Shown here piece by piece: positions 6,785 to 13,020 of a DNA stretch of 13,793 bases. Positions within the stretch are counted from its first letter, which is position 1. Each line of letters opens with the position of its first letter. The notes below the pieces were generated by a model that saw nothing but the letters and a program-made list of their open reading frames with translations, searched no databases and was not told the DNA's origin. Made by a program: the position numbers and the translations under genes. Source of the DNA: Acidimicrobiia bacterium (GTDB taxonomy: Bacteria > Actinomycetota > Acidimicrobiia > IMCC26256 > JAENVU01); the NCBI GenBank assembly GCA_017882945.1, contig JADGON010000010.1, positions 1-13,793 of the forward strand, written 5' to 3'.

Positions 6785-6790
6785 TACCCT
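6785..6790 (+). promoter_or_regulatory. -10 box of a leaderless pdtaS-like transcript
   Basis: TACCCT, 7 nt before the ATG at 6798, inside a 15-bp sequence (6777-6791) that recurs in the same place before the DapA-family gene. No ribosome binding site is present. Confidence 0.55.
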
Positions 6791-6797
6791 GGGCGAA

Positions 6798-8288
6798 ATG
6801 GCGACCCTCGAGGAGCTCGCGCTCGTCCACACTCCGGTGAAGGGCGATGCGCTCGCGCACCTCCAGCGCCTGGCCCTCTCGTGGCGGCTGCTCGCCGACC
6901 TGTCGTTCGCGGACCTGCTGCTCCTCGCCCCGGTCGCCAACGAAGACGGGCACCGGTTCGTGGTGCTCGCGCAGGTGCGCCCCACCACCGGCCAGACCCT
7001 GTACGTCACCGACCTGGTCGGGCACGTGGTCGACGAGGTCGAGCGGCCACTCGTCACCCGTGCGTGGCGCCGGGCCGAGGAGTGCGAAGGCGAGGCGAAC
7101 GTCCTCGGAGGCAAGGAGCGCGTCCGGCTGCAGTGCATCCCGGTCCGCCACCGGGGCCGCGAGATCGCGATCGTCACCCGGGAGGCGCCCACCACGTCCG
7201 GCCGGCGCCCGGGTGAGCTCGAGCGCTTCTACCTCGAAGCGTTCGACCGGCTGGCGCGGATGGTCACCGAGGGATCGTTCCCGTTCGCGCGCGAGGAGAT
7301 CGAGCTCGAGGGCGCGCCGCGCGTCGGTGACGGCGTGATCCTGCTCGACGCCGATGCGCGCATCAAGTACGCGAGCCCCAACTCGGTCAGCTCGTTGCAC
7401 CGCATGGGCATTCACGCGTACACGTCGGGCGTCCACCTCGCAGAGATCGGGTTCGACGAAGGCGCGGTCGACACCGCGGTACGGGCACGGATGCCGGTCA
7501 TCGAGGAGGTGGAGCGAGACGACGCCTCGATCCTCTTGCGCGTCATCCCCCTGCTCGAGGACCGCAAGCCCGCGGGTGCGCTCATCCTGCTGCGCGATGT
7601 CACGGACCTGCGCCGCCGGGACCGCATGCTCATGTCGAAGGACGCGACGATCCGCGAGATCCACCACCGGGTCAAGAACAACCTGCAGACGATCGCCGCG
7701 CTGTTGCGGCTTCAGGGTCGCCGGCTCGACTCGCCCGAGGCGCGGCAGGCGATCAAGGAGTCGGAGCGCCGGATCCGATCCATCGCGATCGTCCACGAGA
7801 CGCTCTCGCGTGAGGCCCGCGAAGAGGTGGACTTCAGCGACATCGTGAAGCCGCTCGTGCGCGTGGTGGAAGAGACGGTCTCCACCGAAGACGGTGGCGT
7901 CCGGTTCGAGGTCGACGGCGATGCCGGGGAGCTCCCGGGCGAGGTGGCGACCTCGCTCGCGGTCGTGCTGAACGAGCTGATGCAGAACGCGGTCGACCAC
8001 GCGTTTCCCCAGGACGAGAGCGACGAGCCGGTGCACGGCTCGGTGATCGTGCGACTGTCCCGGCGGGAGCAGGACCTGCTCGTGGAGGTCATCGACGACG
8101 GCGTCGGTCTTCCCGAGGGCTTCTCACTCGATCAGGCCAAGGGCCTCGGTCTGTCGATCGTGCAGGCGCTCGTCACCGGCGAGCTCGCGGGGACGATCGA
8201 ATTCCACCGCGAGAAGGGGACGCGCGTCGAGGTGCGGATCCCGTTGGCAGCGACAGCGGCGACGAAGGTGGTCGAGCCGCCGGCCTGA
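6798..8288 (+). CDS. pdtaS: PdtaS-like sensor histidine kinase (GAF-PAS-HisKA_2-HATPase)
   Basis: The protein has 496 residues, close to the roughly 500 of mycobacterial PdtaS. No membrane segment is visible, so it is cytosolic. The N-terminal GAF-like domain (about 1-155) contains HLQRLALSWRLLADLSFADLLL, typical of PdtaS, and is followed by a PAS domain (about 170-270, GVILLDADARIKYASPNSVSSLHRMG). The HisKA_2 dimerisation helix has IREIHHRVKNNLQTIAALLRLQ at 285-306, with phospho-acceptor His289/His290, and the ATPase has N box NELMQNAVDHAF (392-403), DDGVGLP (433-439) and GLGLSIVQAL (449-458). In mycobacteria PdtaS phosphorylates PdtaR, an ANTAR-domain antiterminator, and answers to nutrients, copper and nitric oxide. 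No PdtaR gene is in this window, as is usual. The start is set by homology and by TACCCT 7 nt before the ATG. It converges on a WhiB1-like gene, with the two stop codons adjacent. Confidence 0.9.
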   Translation: MATLEELALVHTPVKGDALAHLQRLALSWRLLADLSFADLLLLAPVANEDGHRFVVLAQVRPTTGQTLYVTDLVGHVVDEVERPLVTRAWRRAEECEGEANVLGGKERVRLQCIPVRHRGREIAIVTREAPTTSGRRPGELERFYLEAFDRLARMVTEGSFPFAREEIELEGAPRVGDGVILLDADARIKYASPNSVSSLHRMGIHAYTSGVHLAEIGFDEGAVDTAVRARMPVIEEVERDDASILLRVIPLLEDRKPAGALILLRDVTDLRRRDRMLMSKDATIREIHHRVKNNLQTIAALLRLQGRRLDSPEARQAIKESERRIRSIAIVHETLSREAREEVDFSDIVKPLVRVVEETVSTEDGGVRFEVDGDAGELPGEVATSLAVVLNELMQNAVDHAFPQDESDEPVHGSVIVRLSRREQDLLVEVIDDGVGLPEGFSLDQAKGLGLSIVQALVTGELAGTIEFHREKGTRVEVRIPLAATAATKVVEPPA

Positions 8289-8576
8289 CTAGCTGGCTCG
8301 TTGCTTGGCCAACCAGCCCTTGCGGAGCTTGCGGCGCTCTTCCTCGGTCGTGCCACCCCAGACGCCGGCCTCCTGGTTGGTGGCCAGCGCGAACTCCAGG
8401 CACTCGGCGTTCACCGGGCACACCGCGCAGATCTCCTTCGCGGCGTCGATCTGGTCGAGGGCGACGCCGGTGGCGCCGATCGGGAAGAACAGCTCAGGAT
8501 TCGAGTCGCGACACAGCGAGCGGTTCCGCCACGCGTCTTGATCCCAGTCGTGAGTTCGGATCCAGGTGAGGGCCAC
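8289..8576 (-). CDS. whiB1: WhiB-family iron-sulfur transcription factor, WhiB1-like
   Basis: The protein has 95 residues. It carries the four 4Fe-4S cysteines Cys22, Cys50, Cys53 and Cys59 (C-x27-C-x2-C-x5-C), the conserved CRD.NPELFFPIG segment (22-34), the turn GVWGG at 71-75 and the basic end EERRKLRKGWLAKQR (79-93) that contacts DNA. The closest pattern I recall is WhiB1, and the position next to a PdtaS-like kinase in tail-to-tail orientation is the same as in Mycobacterium tuberculosis (Rv3219/Rv3220c). WhiB1 is an essential, nitric-oxide-sensitive regulator that binds the primary sigma factor. GTG 8576 is chosen because GGGAG lies 4 nt upstream and homology begins here; the frame is open to an ATG at 8708, but that reading has no family match. 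The symbol is by similarity and synteny; another Wbl class is possible. Confidence 0.9.
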   Translation of the reverse strand: MALTWIRTHDWDQDAWRNRSLCRDSNPELFFPIGATGVALDQIDAAKEICAVCPVNAECLEFALATNQEAGVWGGTTEEERRKLRKGWLAKQRAS

Positions 8577-8706
8577 CCGACTCCCTTTCGATTCGGACGT
8601 GCGACGGACCCGGTGGGTGCTTATGCGCACGTTCACAAGCGTCCCCTGGCGTTCGCTCCACTGCGGGTTGGGGCGGCAGAAACGTCGTACCTCGGGGCAA
8701 CAACCC

Positions 8707-8736
8707 ACCCTACGAGGGAACTAGAACGTGTTGCAA
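8707..8736 (-). promoter_or_regulatory. Probable whiB promoter with a long leader
   Basis: On the minus strand TTGCAA (8731-8736), an 18-nt spacer and TAGGGT (8707-8712). Transcription would begin near 8700, leaving about 124 nt of untranslated leader before the GTG at 8576. Long leaders are common for whiB genes. Confidence 0.45.
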
Positions 8737-8776
8737 GGGCCCTGACCTGCAGTTTCGTGCCCGGTCACCCGACGCG

Positions 8777-8782
8777 TACGCT
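8777..8782 (+). promoter_or_regulatory. -10 box of a leaderless phosphodiesterase transcript
   Basis: TACGCT, 6 nt before the GTG at 8789; no ribosome binding site is present. Confidence 0.5.
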
Positions 8783-8788
8783 CGCCGG

Positions 8789-9514
8789 GTGACCGGCGCC
8801 GATTCCGCCCCGCTGCTGCTCGGACACCGCGGAGCACCCCGAGACGCGGTCGAGAACACACTGAACGCGTTCGAGGAGGCCCGAGCCCAGGGTGCGGACG
8901 GGGTCGAGCTCGACGTCCACCGCAGTGCCGACGGGACCCTCGTCGTCCACCATGACGCGGGCGTCGACGGGTTCGGGATCCTCGCCGAACACGACTTCGC
9001 GCAGATACGCGCGGCGCTACCCGCGATCCCCAGGCTCGACGAGGTGTTCGACGTCTGCGCCGGGATGCTCGTCAACGTCGAGGTGAAGAACTCGCCGCCC
9101 GACGCGGACTTCGACCCCGAGGATCGTGGCGCGGCGGCCGTCGTCGAGCTGGTGCGCGCCCGGGGGCTCCACGACTCGGTGCTCGTGTCGTCGTTCCACC
9201 TCCCCACGATCGACCGGGTCCATGCGCTCGACCCGGAGATCCCGACCGGCTACCTCGTCGTGGTGGATCCACTCCCACTGGTCGCGCTCGAGATCGCGCA
9301 CGATCGGGGCCATCGGGCGCTTCACCCCCACCTTGCCGCGCTCGGGGCCGCGTTTGCCCCCGGGGTGGCAGCTCGGGCCGCGGAGCTGGGCCTCGACCTC
9401 AACGTCTGGACCGTGAACGAGCCGGCCGAGATCGTCCGGCTCGCCGAGCTCGGCGTCCACGCCGTCATCACGGACACGCCGCGCCTCGCGAGGCAGGCGC
9501 TCCAGCGCGGGTGA
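8789..9514 (+). CDS. Glycerophosphodiester phosphodiesterase family protein
   Basis: The protein has 241 residues, the usual length for a bacterial cytosolic GDPD. The TIM-barrel signatures are all present: GHRGA (12-16, catalytic His13 and Arg14), ENT (22-24), GVELDVHRSADGTLVVHHD (38-56) with metal ligands Glu40 and Asp42 and the second catalytic His55, NVEVKN (96-101) with Glu98 and Lys100, NVWTVN (205-210) and AVITDTP (225-231). The enzyme hydrolyses glycerophosphodiesters, from phospholipid deacylation, to glycerol 3-phosphate and an alcohol with a divalent metal. There is no signal peptide, so it acts in the cytosol. The GTG start is supported by the TACGCT hexamer 6 nt upstream and by homology beginning at once. 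It converges on the lipid kinase gene, 23 bp apart; both could belong to glycerolipid turnover, but they are not co-transcribed. Confidence 0.92.
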   Translation: MTGADSAPLLLGHRGAPRDAVENTLNAFEEARAQGADGVELDVHRSADGTLVVHHDAGVDGFGILAEHDFAQIRAALPAIPRLDEVFDVCAGMLVNVEVKNSPPDADFDPEDRGAAAVVELVRARGLHDSVLVSSFHLPTIDRVHALDPEIPTGYLVVVDPLPLVALEIAHDRGHRALHPHLAALGAAFAPGVAARAAELGLDLNVWTVNEPAEIVRLAELGVHAVITDTPRLARQALQRG

Positions 9515-9537
9515 AGGCACCGCGCGATCGCGACCGG

Positions 9538-10452
9538 CTACGGCACCACGAGGGTGAGGACGCCCGGTTCGTAGGTGAACTCCAACCGGTCGACCTCGCC
9601 GAGGTAGTCGCCGTCGACCTGGTACGGGAACGGCTCGGTGCCGGTGATCGTGGCGGACATGACCCCGTCGCGGTGCACGATGTTCGGGTGCCGGTGCAGC
9701 ATCTCGGGCGAGAACATCGCTGCCGCGGCGAGGGTCAGGATCGAGGGGGCGTGGCGGGCCGTCACGACGGTGACGCTCAACGGGGTGTCGAGCCCCGCGG
9801 CCGGCGCGACCACGAACGGGCGACTGCCGAGGTACGTGTACGGGCTGGTCTTCGACACGATCGTGAGCGTGCCGCCTTCGATCACTTCGCCCGAATCGAG
9901 CTTCACGTCGAACCGCCCGTGCGAATGGTCGTAGGTGCGGAGCCACGTGTCGAACGATGCGACGACGAAGATCGGGTGGGCCGCGTAGCGCTTGATGGCC
10001 GAGTGGCGCTCGACCCAGGAGACGACGGCGGCGTCGAAGCCGACCCCGCTGTGGAACAGGAAGTAGCGGCCGTTGACCTGACCCAGCCCGATCCGCTCGA
10101 AGGACCGACGCTCGAGCGAGCCGAGCAGCTGCGAGGTCGCGTCGACGGGGTCGCGGGCGATGCCGAGGGTGCGCGCGTAGACGTTCGTCGAGCCGCCGGG
10201 CAGGGGAGCGAGGGCGGTCTGCGTGCCGACCAGGCCGTCGGCGGCCTCGTTGAGGGTGCCGTCGCCGCCGAGCACCGCGACGACCTCGACCCCGCGGCGG
10301 GCTGCACCCCGGGCGAGCCGGGCGGCGTGCCCGCGGCGCGAGGTCTCCATCATCTCGAGGTCGTGATCCGCGCTGAGTGCCTTCTGGATCACCACGCGCT
10401 TGCGGGCCGTCACCGACGAGGCGGTCGTGTTCACGATGAGCAAGACGCGCAC
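9538..10452 (-). CDS. Diacylglycerol / sphingosine kinase-like lipid kinase (DAGKc domain)
   Basis: The protein has 304 residues, the normal size of a DgkB/YegS-type lipid kinase. The N-terminal MRVLLIVNTTASSVTARKR opens the catalytic domain, followed by the nucleotide-binding motif VLGGDGTLNEAADGL (60-74) and PLPGGSTNVYARTLG (83-97). The C-terminal beta-sandwich contains SGVGFDAAVV (135-144) and ends with FPYQVDGDYLGEVDRLEF (275-292), where the QVDGD segment is conserved. Such enzymes phosphorylate diacylglycerol or related lipids with ATP at the membrane face; the exact lipid is not predictable. The frame continues upstream to an ATG at 10701, but the family starts at GTG 10452, which has TAGCCT 8 nt before it. 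It is divergent from udgB with only 19 bp between start codons. Confidence 0.9.
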   Translation of the reverse strand: MRVLLIVNTTASSVTARKRVVIQKALSADHDLEMMETSRRGHAARLARGAARRGVEVVAVLGGDGTLNEAADGLVGTQTALAPLPGGSTNVYARTLGIARDPVDATSQLLGSLERRSFERIGLGQVNGRYFLFHSGVGFDAAVVSWVERHSAIKRYAAHPIFVVASFDTWLRTYDHSHGRFDVKLDSGEVIEGGTLTIVSKTSPYTYLGSRPFVVAPAAGLDTPLSVTVVTARHAPSILTLAAAAMFSPEMLHRHPNIVHRDGVMSATITGTEPFPYQVDGDYLGEVDRLEFTYEPGVLTLVVP

Positions 10453-10459
10453 GACGAGG

Positions 10460-10465
10460 CAGGCT
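10460..10465 (+). promoter_or_regulatory. -10 candidate of a leaderless udgB transcript
   Basis: CAGGCT, 6 nt before the ATG at 10472. It keeps the A at position 2 and the final CT of the hexamer seen elsewhere but has C for the first T, so it is a weaker match. No ribosome binding site is present. Confidence 0.35.
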
Positions 10466-10466
10466 A
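10461..10466 (-). promoter_or_regulatory. -10 box of a leaderless lipid kinase transcript
   Basis: TAGCCT on the minus strand, 8 nt before the GTG at 10452; no ribosome binding site is present. It overlaps the opposing -10 candidate by five bases. Confidence 0.45.
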
Positions 10467-10471
10467 GCGGC

Positions 10472-11191
10472 ATGCCTCGCGAATCCCTGGCTCGCCTCCA
10501 CGAGGAGACCGCGACGTGTCGCGCGTGCCCGCGTCTGGTCGCGTGGCGCGAAGCGGTGGCGCGCGACAAGCGGGCCGCGTTCCGCGACGAGGAGTACTGG
10601 GGCCGTCCCGTCCCCGGCTTCGGCGATCCCCGGGCGCAGCTGCTCATCGTCGGGCTCGCGCCCGCAGCCCACGGAGCGAACCGGACCGGTCGCATGTTCA
10701 CGGGGGACCGGTCGGGCGATTTCCTCTACGCCTCGTTGCACCGGGCCGGCTACGCGAACCACCCCAGCTCCGTCTCACGCGACGACGGGCTCGTGTTGAC
10801 GGATGCGTACATCACTGCGGCTGTGCGGTGCGCACCGCCCGCGAACAAGCCCACCCCCGAAGAGCGCGACCGCTGCCGTCCGTTCCTCGACCGCGAGATC
10901 GCGTTGCTCGACCAGGTGTCGGTCATCGTGGCTCTCGGTGCGTTTGCCTATGAGGCGTTGTGGTCGGCGCTGCGCGATGCGGGAACCGATCTGCCGCGAC
11001 CCCGGCCCCGGTTCGGTCACCTCGTGGAGATCCCGACGCCGCGGGCCACGATCATCGGCTGCTTCCACCCGAGCCAGCAGAACACGTTCACGGGAAAGCT
11101 GACCGAGCCGATGCTCGACGCGGTCTTTCTGCGGGCCCGCGCGCTCACACGAGCGCCGCGACCTCCCCGGCCGCGTAGACGATCGCAATAG
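10472..11191 (+). CDS. udgB: Type 5 (UdgB) uracil-DNA glycosylase
   Basis: The protein has 239 residues. It carries motif 1 GLAPAAHGANRTGRMFTGDRSGD (61-83), the form specific to family 5 in which the usual catalytic Asp/Asn of motif 1 is Ala, and motif 2 HPSQQNTFTGKL (199-210). The iron-sulfur cysteines are Cys16 and Cys19 (TCRACPRL), Cys120 and Cys135, and EEYWGRPVPGFGDP (40-53) is also typical. UdgB removes uracil, and also hypoxanthine and other deaminated or damaged bases, from DNA in base-excision repair; high-GC actinobacteria suffer much cytosine deamination and usually carry it. The ATG at 10472 is at the start of homology. The last dozen residues are Arg/Pro-rich and lie in the 47-bp overlap with the convergent permease gene. 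Similar to Rv1259 of M. tuberculosis. Confidence 0.93.
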   Translation: MPRESLARLHEETATCRACPRLVAWREAVARDKRAAFRDEEYWGRPVPGFGDPRAQLLIVGLAPAAHGANRTGRMFTGDRSGDFLYASLHRAGYANHPSSVSRDDGLVLTDAYITAAVRCAPPANKPTPEERDRCRPFLDREIALLDQVSVIVALGAFAYEALWSALRDAGTDLPRPRPRFGHLVEIPTPRATIIGCFHPSQQNTFTGKLTEPMLDAVFLRARALTRAPRPPRPRRRSQ

Positions 11192-11987
11192 TCCCGAGCA
11201 CGATTGCGACGGAGAGCCGCAGCCCTCGTTCCGACGACCGGATCGCGAGGTGGGCACCCACGCGCGCGCCGGGGATCACCGCGACGCAGAGCGGGAGCGC
11301 GAACGCCCAGTCGATGTGGCCGAGCAGCGCGTGCGTGATCGTTCCGGGGACCGCCAGGATGCCGACGCAGGCGAGCGAGCAGCCGACCGCCTCCTTGATG
11401 GGAAGCCGCACCCACCCCGCGAAGAGCGGAACCATCAGGATGCCGCCGCCCACGCCGAGCAGGCCGCTGAGCAGACCCGCTGCGAGCCCGATCGTCGCCA
11501 GGCGCCACCACTCCATCCGGGCCGGCAGCTCCGGCGCCTCCACGCCGGCGAAGTCGGGATCCTCGTGCGGGTCGGGCTCTTCGGCGTCGGCCGGGTCGGG
11601 TCGCTTGGGGGACTGGCCGGTCCGGTAGGCGGTGAACGCGAGCAGGACCGCGGTCAGGATCATGAGGAGGTGCCCGTTGCCGGGCACGACGTCGGCGAGC
11701 AGCGCACCACCGACCGCCGCGCTGCACCCGACCAGCGCGGTCCAGAGCACGACCCGCCAGTGGATCAGCCCTTCTCGCTGGTAGCGCAGCGAACCGCTGA
11801 TCGCCGACGGGACGATCGACGGCAGGGTGCTGCCGATCGCCTCGATCGGGGTCGCGCCGAGCGCGCGGATCGCGGGCGTCGAGACGACGGCACCGCCCAC
11901 GCCGAACATGCCTGAGAGCACGCCCGTGAAGAACCCGGCGATCAGGACCAGGATGGTCTGGAGGGGTTCGGACAAGAACACCGACAC
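11145..11987 (-). CDS. TauE/SafE-family sulfite/anion exporter
   Basis: The protein has 280 residues with about eight membrane helices in two homologous halves. Each half starts with the family motif: GVLSGMFGVGGAVVSTPAI (22-40) and GLLSGLLGVGGGILMVP (171-187). Between them is an acidic, Pro-rich cytoplasmic linker (about 125-158, rich in Asp, Glu and Pro). Family members are thought to export sulfite, sulfoacetate or other organosulfur anions, or to take up related compounds; the substrate here is unknown and no sulfur genes are nearby. The frame is open to an ATG at 12020, but that would overlap the opposing gene's start. GTG 11987 is preferred because GGGAGGG lies 9 nt before it; GTG 11981 and TTG 11975 are alternatives. 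It overlaps udgB tail to tail and is divergent from the DapA-family gene, 31 bp apart. Confidence 0.88.
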   Translation of the reverse strand: MSVFLSEPLQTILVLIAGFFTGVLSGMFGVGGAVVSTPAIRALGATPIEAIGSTLPSIVPSAISGSLRYQREGLIHWRVVLWTALVGCSAAVGGALLADVVPGNGHLLMILTAVLLAFTAYRTGQSPKRPDPADAEEPDPHEDPDFAGVEAPELPARMEWWRLATIGLAAGLLSGLLGVGGGILMVPLFAGWVRLPIKEAVGCSLACVGILAVPGTITHALLGHIDWAFALPLCVAVIPGARVGAHLAIRSSERGLRLSVAIVLGTIAIVYAAGEVAALV

Positions 11988-12005
11988 TACCCAAGGCCCT
12001 CCCGG

Positions 12006-12011
12006 TACCCT
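12006..12011 (+). promoter_or_regulatory. -10 box of a leaderless DapA-family transcript
   Basis: TACCCT, 7 nt before the ATG at 12019, inside a 15-bp sequence (11998-12012) identical to the one before the pdtaS-like gene. No ribosome binding site on this strand. Confidence 0.55.
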
Positions 12012-12018
12012 GTGCCTC

Positions 12019-12915
12019 ATGGCCAGCGACCTTCAGCTGCGCGGGGTCTACATCCCGCTGATCACTCCGTTCGCGGCCGACGGCTCGGTCGCCGTCGACG
12101 CGGTCACACTGCTCTGCCACGAGTATCTCGACGCGGGTGCCGCGGGCATCGTCGCGCTGGGGACGACCGGCGAAGCCAGCTCGCTCACCGCCGAAGAGAA
12201 GCGCGCGGTCATCGACGCCTGCTCGACGGTCTGCACGGAGCGGTCCGCGCAGCTCATCGTGGGCGCAGGCACCAACAACACTGCCGCCACCGTGACCGCA
12301 GTCCAGGCGCTCGCGGGTACGCCGGCGCTGGTGGCGACCCTCATCGTGGTGCCGTACTACGTGCGCCCGTCCGAGGCCGGGATCGTTTCGCACTTCCGGG
12401 CCGTGGCCGACGCGAGCCCGGTGCCCCTGGTCCTCTACAACATCGCGCTGCGGACCGGTCGCAACCTCAGTGCCGCGGGCGTGCTCGAAGCCGCGGCGCA
12501 TCCGAACATCGCCGGGATCAAGCAGGCCGCGACCGGTCTGGACCTGGACACCCTGAACCTGCTCGCCGGCGCGCCCGCCGACTTCGCGGTCCTCGGTGGT
12601 GAAGACCCGTTCCTCTTCCCGCTCGTGCTCATGGGCGGGACCGGCGCCATCTGCGCGTCGGCACATGTCTGCACCGAGCGGTTCGTGGCGATGATCGAGT
12701 GTGGCCTCGCCGGGAAGCTCGAGGACGGGCGCGCGCATGCGGAAGCGTTGTTGCCGGTCGTGCAGTCCCTCTTCGCCGAGCCCAACCCGGCGGTCTTCAA
12801 AGGCGTGCTCCACGCCCAGGGGCGCATCCCCAGCCCGGACGTGCGCCTGCCCCTGGTCAACGCGAGCGATGAAGCGGTTCAGGCCTCGCTCGCGGCCGTG
12901 CTCGCCGCGTCGTAG
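12019..12915 (+). CDS. dapA: DapA-family class I aldolase (4-hydroxy-tetrahydrodipicolinate synthase-like)
   Basis: The protein has 298 residues, normal for the DHDPS/N-acetylneuraminate lyase family. It has the Schiff-base Lys168 in AGIKQA (165-170), GTTGEASSLTAEEK (48-61) with Thr49/Thr50 of the proton relay, PYYVRPS (112-118) with its relay tyrosine, and LYNIALRTGRNLS (139-151) with Tyr140 and the carboxylate-binding Arg145. All residues of the DapA triad and the Arg are present, so condensation of pyruvate with aspartate semialdehyde in lysine/diaminopimelate synthesis is likely. The usual YN.P.RTG Pro is Ala here, and no other lysine gene adjoins, so another family reaction remains possible. 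The start is supported by homology and TACCCT 7 nt upstream. It is followed by an MFS exporter on the same strand with its own promoter. Confidence 0.85.
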   Translation: MASDLQLRGVYIPLITPFAADGSVAVDAVTLLCHEYLDAGAAGIVALGTTGEASSLTAEEKRAVIDACSTVCTERSAQLIVGAGTNNTAATVTAVQALAGTPALVATLIVVPYYVRPSEAGIVSHFRAVADASPVPLVLYNIALRTGRNLSAAGVLEAAAHPNIAGIKQAATGLDLDTLNLLAGAPADFAVLGGEDPFLFPLVLMGGTGAICASAHVCTERFVAMIECGLAGKLEDGRAHAEALLPVVQSLFAEPNPAVFKGVLHAQGRIPSPDVRLPLVNASDEAVQASLAAVLAAS

Positions 12916-12920
12916 CTCCA

Positions 12921-12934
12921 GACCATCCCTGGTC
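12921..12934 (+). terminator. Small hairpin after the DapA-family gene
   Basis: GACCA-TCCC-TGGTC, a 5-bp stem with a 4-nt loop starting 5 nt after the stop codon. It lacks a T-tract, so it is only a weak terminator candidate. Confidence 0.25.
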
Positions 12935-12947
12935 AGGCGCTTCGAAA

Positions 12948-12965
12948 CGAAACGGTTGCGTTTCG
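12948..12965. promoter_or_regulatory. Palindromic operator candidate before the DHA2 exporter
   Basis: CGAAACG-GTTG-CGTTTCG: perfect 7-bp arms around 4 nt, with one more direct CGAAACG copy overlapping its left edge (12943-12949). It overlaps a possible -35 (TTGCGT, 12956-12961). The form is that of a site for a dimeric repressor such as a TetR-family protein, the usual control of DHA2 exporters. The regulator gene is not in the window. Confidence 0.5.
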
Positions 12966-12984
12966 GAATGTCGAGGTGTAGACC
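12956..12984 (+). promoter_or_regulatory. Possible promoter of the DHA2 exporter
   Basis: TTGCGT (12956-12961), a 17-nt spacer and TAGACC (12979-12984). The start would be near 12991, about 30 nt before the ATG. The -10 is imperfect (final C). Confidence 0.35.
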
Positions 12985-13020
12985 GGCGGCCCTCCGGCAG
13001 GCCACGAAAGGGTTCCGGTC

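Noticed and set aside
6756..8036. Open minus-strand frame extending the MFS protein by more than 400 residues
   Set aside because: It is antisense to the pdtaS-like gene; the added residues are a charged shadow translation and the MFS family begins at ATG 6755.
8625..8645. CRP-like half site TGTGA in the whiB leader (minus strand)
   Set aside because: Only one half matches the TGTGA-N6-TCACA form; the other half is GCATA. It is too weak to claim, although mycobacterial whiB1 is CRP-controlled.
9523..9532. Palindrome CGCGATCGCG between phosphodiesterase and lipid kinase genes
   Set aside because: With 5-bp arms and no loop it cannot form a useful hairpin, and such CG/AT palindromes are frequent in this composition.
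9017..10762. 581-codon minus-strand frame over the phosphodiesterase and lipid kinase genes
   Set aside because: It is a shadow of two well-supported genes, with Arg/His-rich low-complexity translation.
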